Positions 59,415 to 64,000 of a stretch of DNA of 64,000 nt are shown here, piece by piece; position 1 is the first letter of the stretch, and the number at the start of each line of letters is the position of its first letter. A program made the position numbers and the translations under genes. The DNA is from Nanosynbacter sp963515375 (GTDB lineage: Bacteria > Patescibacteriota > Saccharimonadia > Saccharimonadales > Saccharimonadaceae): positions 124,001 through 188,000 of the forward strand of contig CAUPWE010000001.1 in the NCBI GenBank assembly GCA_963515375.1. Direction: 5' to 3'. The notes beneath the pieces are model-generated. The model saw only the letters and a list, made by a program, of their open reading frames with translations, searched no databases and had not been told where the DNA came from.

Positions 59415-59801
59415 ATGGCTCGAATTGCTGGGGTAGTTATCCCAACAGAGAAGCAAGTGCAAATTGCGCTCACCTATATTTATGGGATTGGGCCAAAGCA
59501 TGCTTCGAGCATCCTTGCGGCGGCTAAGATTGAGCCGACCACTCGGGTGAAAGATCTCACCGAGGCTGAAGAAAACAAGATTCGCGAAATTATCGACAGC
59601 GAATACACCGTCGAAGGTGATCTCCAGCGCTTGGTGACGAATAATATTAAGCGCTTGAAGGATATCAACGCCTATCGCGGTCTTCGCCACAAAGCAGGAC
59701 TGCCGACACGCGGACAGCGGACTCGTACGAATGCACGAACTCGCAAGGGTCGCGCCATCGCCGTGGGCGGTACACAACCAAAAGCAGCAAGTAAGACCTA
59801 A
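59415..59801 (+). CDS. rpsM: 30S ribosomal protein S13
   Basis: 128 residues. ARIAGVVIPTEKQVQIALTYIYGIGPKHA and the C-terminal RGLRHKAGLPTRGQRTRTNARTRKG are characteristic. Starts two bases after rpmJ. Confidence 0.98.
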   Translation: MARIAGVVIPTEKQVQIALTYIYGIGPKHASSILAAAKIEPTTRVKDLTEAEENKIREIIDSEYTVEGDLQRLVTNNIKRLKDINAYRGLRHKAGLPTRGQRTRTNARTRKGRAIAVGGTQPKAASKT

Positions 59802-59816
59802 AGAAAGGACTAAGAA

Positions 59817-60206
59817 ATGGCAGACGCAAAATCTACCAAGAAGAAGCAGCGCCGATCAGTCCCAGCTGGTCAGCTGCATATTCAAGCAACATTTAACAAC
59901 ACCATTGTTACTTTTTCCGACAAGAAGGGTAACGTGTTGACCGCTTCATCAGCTGGTGCATGCGGTTTCCGTGGTAGCAAAAAAGGCACCGCCTATGCTT
60001 CACAGGTTGCTGCTGAAAAAGCTGCTGAAGCTGCGAAAACTCAGTATGGTTTGAAATCAGTTGACGTTTTCGTCAAAGGTGTCGGTTTGGGCCGTGATGC
60101 CGCTATTCGTGCGGTTGGCGCTTTCGACATCTCAGTAGAAAGCATTAAGGACGTAACTGGCGTGCCTCACGGCGGTGTTCGTCCACGAAAGGCACGGAGG
60201 GCATAA
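59817..60206 (+). CDS. rpsK: 30S ribosomal protein S11
   Basis: 129 residues. HIQATFNNTIVTFSDKKGNVL and the end GVPHGGVRPRKARRA are typical; GAAAGGAC before the ATG. Confidence 0.97.
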   Translation: MADAKSTKKKQRRSVPAGQLHIQATFNNTIVTFSDKKGNVLTASSAGACGFRGSKKGTAYASQVAAEKAAEAAKTQYGLKSVDVFVKGVGLGRDAAIRAVGAFDISVESIKDVTGVPHGGVRPRKARRA

Positions 60207-60208
60207 TT

Positions 60209-60829
60209 ATGGCACGAGATAATTCACCGATTGTCAAGCAAAGCCGCCGCGAAGGTTATGCGCTTCATCCAAAAGCACATAAAGTTTTGGCACGAAAATC
60301 TGGCATTCCAGGCCAGCACGCGCACGGCCGCCAAAGTAAGCCAAGCCTGTATGCTACGCAGCTGCGCGAAAAGCAAAAAGTTCGCCGGCTTTACGGTTTG
60401 GTTGAAAAGCAATTTGCTCGGCTAATGAATGAAGCAACCCGCGCCCAAGAAGGTTTGGCAGGCGAGAACCTATTGAAACTATTGGAGCGCCGGCTAGATA
60501 ACGTAGTTTACCGTTCTGGATTCGCTGTATCGCGCCGCGCTGCCCGCCAGCTGGTCAGCCACGGGCACTTTGAATTAAACGGCCGCCGCGTCGATATTCC
60601 ATCGATTCGCGTTAAGGCCGGTGACGTCATCACCGTTCGTCCAAAGAGCACCAAATCTGAATACTTCACGCGGATTGATGATGTGATCAATAATTCAATC
60701 CAAGGCCCGCTGAGTTGGCTAAAGAGTGATAGCAAGAAGCTGAAGATTGAAGTGACTGGACTGCCAAAGCGCGAGGAAGCAGAAGCTGACATCAACGAGC
60801 AATTAATTGTTGAGTATTACTCACGATAA
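60209..60829 (+). CDS. rpsD: 30S ribosomal protein S4, zinc-free form
   Basis: 206 residues. The N-terminal zinc-binding cysteines seen in many S4 proteins are absent (the region reads KQSRREGYALHPKAHKVL). The S4 RNA-binding domain is normal: RLDNVVYRSGFAVSRRAARQLVSHGHFELNGRRVDIPS. Ends with the usual EYYSR. Confidence 0.97.
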   Translation: MARDNSPIVKQSRREGYALHPKAHKVLARKSGIPGQHAHGRQSKPSLYATQLREKQKVRRLYGLVEKQFARLMNEATRAQEGLAGENLLKLLERRLDNVVYRSGFAVSRRAARQLVSHGHFELNGRRVDIPSIRVKAGDVITVRPKSTKSEYFTRIDDVINNSIQGPLSWLKSDSKKLKIEVTGLPKREEAEADINEQLIVEYYSR

Positions 60830-60850
60830 AAGAAGGGTTAGGGAAGAATT

Positions 60851-61774
60851 ATGGCAAAAGCAATTTACAATCCAGCACTCGCGAGCGTTGATGATATTTC
60901 CGCGACCAGTGCTACTTTTCTAATCGAACCGCTTCATCCGGGCTACGGCAATACGCTTGGTAATTCGCTAAGGCGCGTCTTACTGTCAAGTGTTCGGGGC
61001 GGCGCAATCGTGGCTTTCAGGGTCGAAGGCGCGACTCATGAATTCACTACCGTCGAGGGTGTCAAAGAAGATGTCGTTGACATCATGCTTAACCTGAAAA
61101 ACGTTCACTTGCGGGTGTTTACTGACGAGCCAGTTGAATTGCGCCTTGAGAAGTCTGGCGCTGGTGAAGTAACTGCCGCTGATATCCAGACAAATGCTGA
61201 CGTTGAGATCGTTAACCCAGAGCAAGTAATTGCTACGATTGATGATCCAAACAAGCATTTGGTAATGGATTTGGTGGCAGAAGCAGGTTGCGGCTATCAG
61301 ACAATTGAAGAGTCAAGCGAGAACCGTTTGCACAGCGACATGATTGCTATCGACGCAATGTACTCGCCAGTGCTGCGCGTCCGCTACAAAGTTGACTCAA
61401 CCCGCGTTGGCCAGGAAACAAACTTGGACAAATTAGCTATTACTGTTGAGACCAACGGCGCAATTACTCCGCGCGAAGCATTTGAGGAAGCAGCGGCAAT
61501 CCTGGTTAACCAATACACGGCTTTGGCGGGCAACACCATGGTAACTGGCGCGCCAGCACTTGGCACAACCAAGGATGACGAAGAGTCAGAACTGGCTATG
61601 CCGATCGAAGAATTAAACCTAAGCGCCCGCACCACGAACGCGCTGATTAACAATGAAATCCGCACCATTCGCGACCTGGTGACTTTGACCGAGCAAGATT
61701 TGCGAGAATTGAAAGGCTTTGGTTCAAAGGCGTTGGATGAAGTACGCGACAAGATGGCGGAGTTGGAGTTTTAA
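60851..61774 (+). CDS. rpoA: DNA-directed RNA polymerase subunit alpha
   Basis: 307 residues, the usual size. The N-terminal assembly domain has the conserved PGYGNTLGNSLRRVLLSS; the C-terminal domain (about 240-307) binds promoter DNA and activators, with LNLSARTTNALINNEIRTIRDLVTLTEQDLRELKGFGSKALDEV. No Shine-Dalgarno of strength; GGGAAGAATT is upstream. Confidence 0.98.
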   Translation: MAKAIYNPALASVDDISATSATFLIEPLHPGYGNTLGNSLRRVLLSSVRGGAIVAFRVEGATHEFTTVEGVKEDVVDIMLNLKNVHLRVFTDEPVELRLEKSGAGEVTAADIQTNADVEIVNPEQVIATIDDPNKHLVMDLVAEAGCGYQTIEESSENRLHSDMIAIDAMYSPVLRVRYKVDSTRVGQETNLDKLAITVETNGAITPREAFEEAAAILVNQYTALAGNTMVTGAPALGTTKDDEESELAMPIEELNLSARTTNALINNEIRTIRDLVTLTEQDLRELKGFGSKALDEVRDKMAELEF

Positions 61775-61776
61775 CT

Positions 61777-62166
61777 ATGCATAGACACGGATATCAAGGG
61801 CGCAAGTTCGGCCGTGAGCGTGATCAACGGCGAGCCTTGCTGAGGGGCCTGGCAACCAGCCTGGTCGAGCACGGCAAAATCGAGACCACCTTGCCGAAAG
61901 CCAAAGAGCTGAAGCGTCACATTGAAAAAATCATCACCAAGGCGAAGAAGGGCGATCTAGCCAGCCGCCGCCAGGTGATCGCAGCACTCAGCACCCGCGC
62001 TGCTGCTTACAAACTGGTTGATGAAATTGCCCCGCAACTGAGCGGCCGCACCAGCGGACACGTTCGCGTTGAACGAACACGTCTGCGTGTTGGCGACGGC
62101 GCACAAATGGCAATCATCGAGTTTGTCGACGACATCAAACCAATGCCAAAGAAAGAGGAGAAATAA
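61777..62166 (+). CDS. rplQ: 50S ribosomal protein L17
   Basis: 129 residues. MHRHGYQGRKFGRERDQRRALLRGLATSLVEHGKIETTLPKAKEL is the conserved N-terminal half. Two bases after rpoA. Confidence 0.97.
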   Translation: MHRHGYQGRKFGRERDQRRALLRGLATSLVEHGKIETTLPKAKELKRHIEKIITKAKKGDLASRRQVIAALSTRAAAYKLVDEIAPQLSGRTSGHVRVERTRLRVGDGAQMAIIEFVDDIKPMPKKEEK

Positions 62167-62167
62167 G

Positions 62168-62599
62168 ATGAAGACTTATTCACAAAAACCATCTGAAGTT
62201 TCTCGCCGCTGGGTATTGTTTGACGCGAGCGAGCTACCACTCGGACGTCTAGCAACTGAGATTGCTAAACACCTGACTGGTAAATACAAGCCAACCTACA
62301 CGCCACACGTTGACGGCGGCGACTACGTCGTGGTTATCAACGCTGCAAATACCGTCGTTACTGGCTACAAGGAAACTGACAAGTACTACTACCGTCACAG
62401 TGGTTTCCCAGGCGGCATCAAAGAAACGCAGTTCAAAGAAATGCGTGAACGCCACCCAGAACGAATTATTGAAGAAGCTGTCAAGGGCATGCTGCCAAAG
62501 AACAAATTGCAAGCAGAACGCCTCAAGCGTCTGCGCGTATTTGCTGGCAGTGAACATACTCACACAGCACAAACCCCAGAGAAAGTTGAGGTAAAGTAA
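62168..62599 (+). CDS. rplM: 50S ribosomal protein L13
   Basis: 143 residues from the ATG at 62168, one base after the rplQ stop. RRWVLFDASELPLGRLATEIAKHLTGKYKPTYTPHVDGGDYVVVINA and MLPKNKLQAERLKRLRVFAGSEH are typical. Forms the usual pair with rpsI. Confidence 0.97.
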   Translation: MKTYSQKPSEVSRRWVLFDASELPLGRLATEIAKHLTGKYKPTYTPHVDGGDYVVVINAANTVVTGYKETDKYYYRHSGFPGGIKETQFKEMRERHPERIIEEAVKGMLPKNKLQAERLKRLRVFAGSEHTHTAQTPEKVEVK

Positions 62600-62600
62600 T

Positions 62601-62999
62601 ATGGCTACTGATACCTATTTCTACGGCTTGGGACGACGCAAAAGTGCTTCAGCAAGTGTTCGCTTGCTTCCTGGCAAGGGTACCATCACCATCAACGGCA
62701 AAGCAGCCGCTGAGTACTTGGATGGCAACAAAACCTTGCTAGCAGAAGTGACCGACCCACTAGCTGTCGTCAGCAAGCAAAAGGAATACGACGTTACCAT
62801 CTTGGTCAAAGGTGGTGGCCTCGCTGGTCAAGTTGACGCCATCAAGCTTGGCATCGCCAAAGCATTGACGGCTGCTCACGCTGACCTACGCCCAGTTTTG
62901 AAGAAGGCTGAGCTGCTCAAGCGTGACCCACGCGAGAAAGAGCGCAAGAAATACGGTCTGCGTTCTGCCCGCAAGCGCGAACAATTCTCCAAGCGTTAA
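62601..62999 (+). CDS. rpsI: 30S ribosomal protein S9
   Basis: 132 residues. FYGLGRRKSASASVRLLPGKGTITING and the tail KKYGLRSARKREQFSKR, whose last Arg reaches the P-site tRNA in other bacteria (here KR end), are family features. Last ribosomal gene of the region. Confidence 0.97.
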   Translation: MATDTYFYGLGRRKSASASVRLLPGKGTITINGKAAAEYLDGNKTLLAEVTDPLAVVSKQKEYDVTILVKGGGLAGQVDAIKLGIAKALTAAHADLRPVLKKAELLKRDPREKERKKYGLRSARKREQFSKR

Positions 63000-63021
63000 A
63001 ACAGAGGAGAAAATGATTCTC

Positions 63022-63058
63022 GAAAATACTCCGTCTCATGTGCAGGCGGAGTATTTTC
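63022..63058 (+). terminator. Terminator after rpsI
   Basis: GAAAATACTCCG (63022-63033) pairs exactly with CGGAGTATTTTC (63047-63058), 12 bases around a 13-base loop. Confidence 0.88.
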
Positions 63059-63074
63059 ATAGTATACTAATATA

Positions 63075-63929
63075 ATGTTTGATCGATTAATCCACCGCTG
63101 GCTGCGCGTCCCGTACACCCTGAATGTGCATTATTTTTGTCGCCCAGATAACCCAAAATCTACTATTCTACTTATCCATGGTCTGGGCACCTCTTGGCGC
63201 ACCTGGAAGCCGCTGGAGCCATATCTGCCTAAATACACGCAAGTTATCGCCATCGACATGCTAGGATTTGGTAATTCACCAAAGCCCGACTGGAAATCAT
63301 ACAACGCCCACGACCAGGCCACCAGCATCGCCGCCACCCTGCGCCGCGAATCAATCACTCGCCTGGACATCGTCATTGGCCATTCTATGGGTTCGTTGGC
63401 AGCTGTAGAACTCACTAAAAAATATCCAAAATTAGCTCAGTCGCTAATCCTATGCAGCCCGCCAATATATCAACCTAAAGCTGACGAGAAAATCCATCAT
63501 CCAGAAAAAATATTACGCGCCCTATATGGTCTCATCAACAAGCACCCAAGGAGTTCAAAGCGCCTGCTGCAATTCGCCGACCGACATAATATATGGCCTG
63601 ATGCGGGATTCAAGGCCGATAAAATTACCGCCAAATCTTTCCTGACCGCTCTAAACGCCGCAATTATCAATCAAACCACGATGGCCGATATATCACAATT
63701 GAAACTACCAATCACTATTCTGTCGGGAAAACTAGATCCTTTAATCGTCGAACGGAATTTGAAGCAACTAGCCAAAGAGCATAAGAATATCACCCATCGC
63801 TCGATGACCATGCAAGGGCACGAAATAACGGATAAATACGCCAAGCGTTTGTCTGGGATTATAAAACAGCACCTGACGGGAGAACTTCCATTAAAATCCG
63901 TACGTCGCATAAATAGATTAAGAAAATAG
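63075..63929 (+). CDS. Alpha/beta hydrolase
   Basis: 284 residues. The oxyanion-side LLIHGLGTSWRTW is near residue 33, the nucleophile elbow GHSMGSL near 100, the acid Asp in SGKLDPL near 222 and the His in MQGHEI near 255: a complete Ser-Asp-His triad. A lid of about 80 residues lies between nucleophile and acid. Substrate unknown (ester, lipid or similar). TATACT (63063-63068) ends 6 bases before the ATG: leaderless. It ends with a basic tail (SVRRINRLRK). Confidence 0.87.
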   Translation: MFDRLIHRWLRVPYTLNVHYFCRPDNPKSTILLIHGLGTSWRTWKPLEPYLPKYTQVIAIDMLGFGNSPKPDWKSYNAHDQATSIAATLRRESITRLDIVIGHSMGSLAAVELTKKYPKLAQSLILCSPPIYQPKADEKIHHPEKILRALYGLINKHPRSSKRLLQFADRHNIWPDAGFKADKITAKSFLTALNAAIINQTTMADISQLKLPITILSGKLDPLIVERNLKQLAKEHKNITHRSMTMQGHEITDKYAKRLSGIIKQHLTGELPLKSVRRINRLRK

Positions 63930-63932
63930 CCC

Positions 63933-64000
63933 ATGATTGAAATTGAAGCCAAATTCAAATTATCTAACAATATGACTCGTGACAAGCTCATCGCTATCCT
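63933..64000 (+). CDS. CYTH-domain protein, N-terminal fragment
   Basis: The first 22 codons of a gene cut by the window end. MIEIEAKFKLSNNMT carries the EIEAK form of the ExExK motif that opens CYTH proteins. It begins three bases after the hydrolase stop codon, so it is probably co-transcribed with it. Confidence 0.65.
   Translation, partial: MIEIEAKFKLSNNMTRDKLIAI

Noticed and set aside
1..64000. CRISPR arrays, insertion sequences, prophage genes
   Set aside because: No regularly spaced repeats, transposase motifs, integrase or phage structural genes were seen.

Overview
The window is a 64 kb piece of a small, gene-dense bacterial chromosome of moderate GC. It fits a Candidatus Saccharibacteria (TM7, Patescibacteria/CPR) genome best. 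The grounds are: RarA, TypA, HisS, trigger factor, ClpP, RpoB/C and the S10-spc-alpha ribosomal region all look like CPR homologues; the gene for ribosomal protein L30 is missing between rpsE and rplO, as in CPR bacteria generally; there are many small membrane-anchored hypothetical proteins; and TGA is used as a normal stop. The taxonomic placement is inferred from protein reading, not from a search.

Layout. 1-6.2 kb: the end of rarA, a membrane protein, typA, and a reverse-strand set of small genes (HIT protein, DUF2798-like membrane protein), a zinc-ribbon Nudix hydrolase and a gene split by an in-frame TGA. 6.2-8.4 kb: a three-tRNA operon (Leu-Val-Ala, reverse), an FAD-linked dehydrogenase and a second tRNA-Leu. 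8.4-8.9 kb: a small gene in a heavily structured transcript. 9-13 kb: trmH-like, hisS with a His-rich leader peptide and terminator, tig, clpP. 13-17 kb: a pyrimidine nucleotide cluster (thyA, folA, dcd, HIT protein, tmk). 17-29.4 kb: rpoB-rpoC, rpsL-rpsG, a YajQ-family gene and fusA. 29.5-38.9 kb: ThrE-like exporter, a small membrane protein, glgB, a large unknown gene, tgt, tuf and ldh.

38.9-63 kb is the ribosomal region, cut into blocks. rpsJ is separated from rplC by 5 kb holding a 1347-residue protein with a glycosyltransferase-like C-terminal region and three small genes. rplC to rpsH is a tight operon. A 2.6 kb mixed-strand block (anchored protein, CYTH, membrane protein, two Nudix genes) splits rpsH from rplF. 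An OmpA-like anchored protein sits before secY and another anchored protein before infA. infA-rpmJ-rpsM-rpsK-rpsD-rpoA-rplQ-rplM-rpsI completes the region. The window ends with an alpha/beta hydrolase and the start of a CYTH gene.

The observations I rate highest are: (1) a leader peptide MISPKFHHSHVLPR directly followed by an intrinsic terminator upstream of hisS, that is, apparent histidine-codon attenuation with a leaderless leader peptide; (2) loss of both zinc sites of RpoC, together with zinc-free L36, S14 and S4; (3) the giant glycosyltransferase-like gene inside the S10 operon; (4) the structured transcript at 8.43-8.93 kb; and (5) the TGA-split gene. Many transcription units show a -10 hexamer 6-13 bases before the start codon and no Shine-Dalgarno sequence, which points to frequent leaderless translation alongside SD-led genes within operons.
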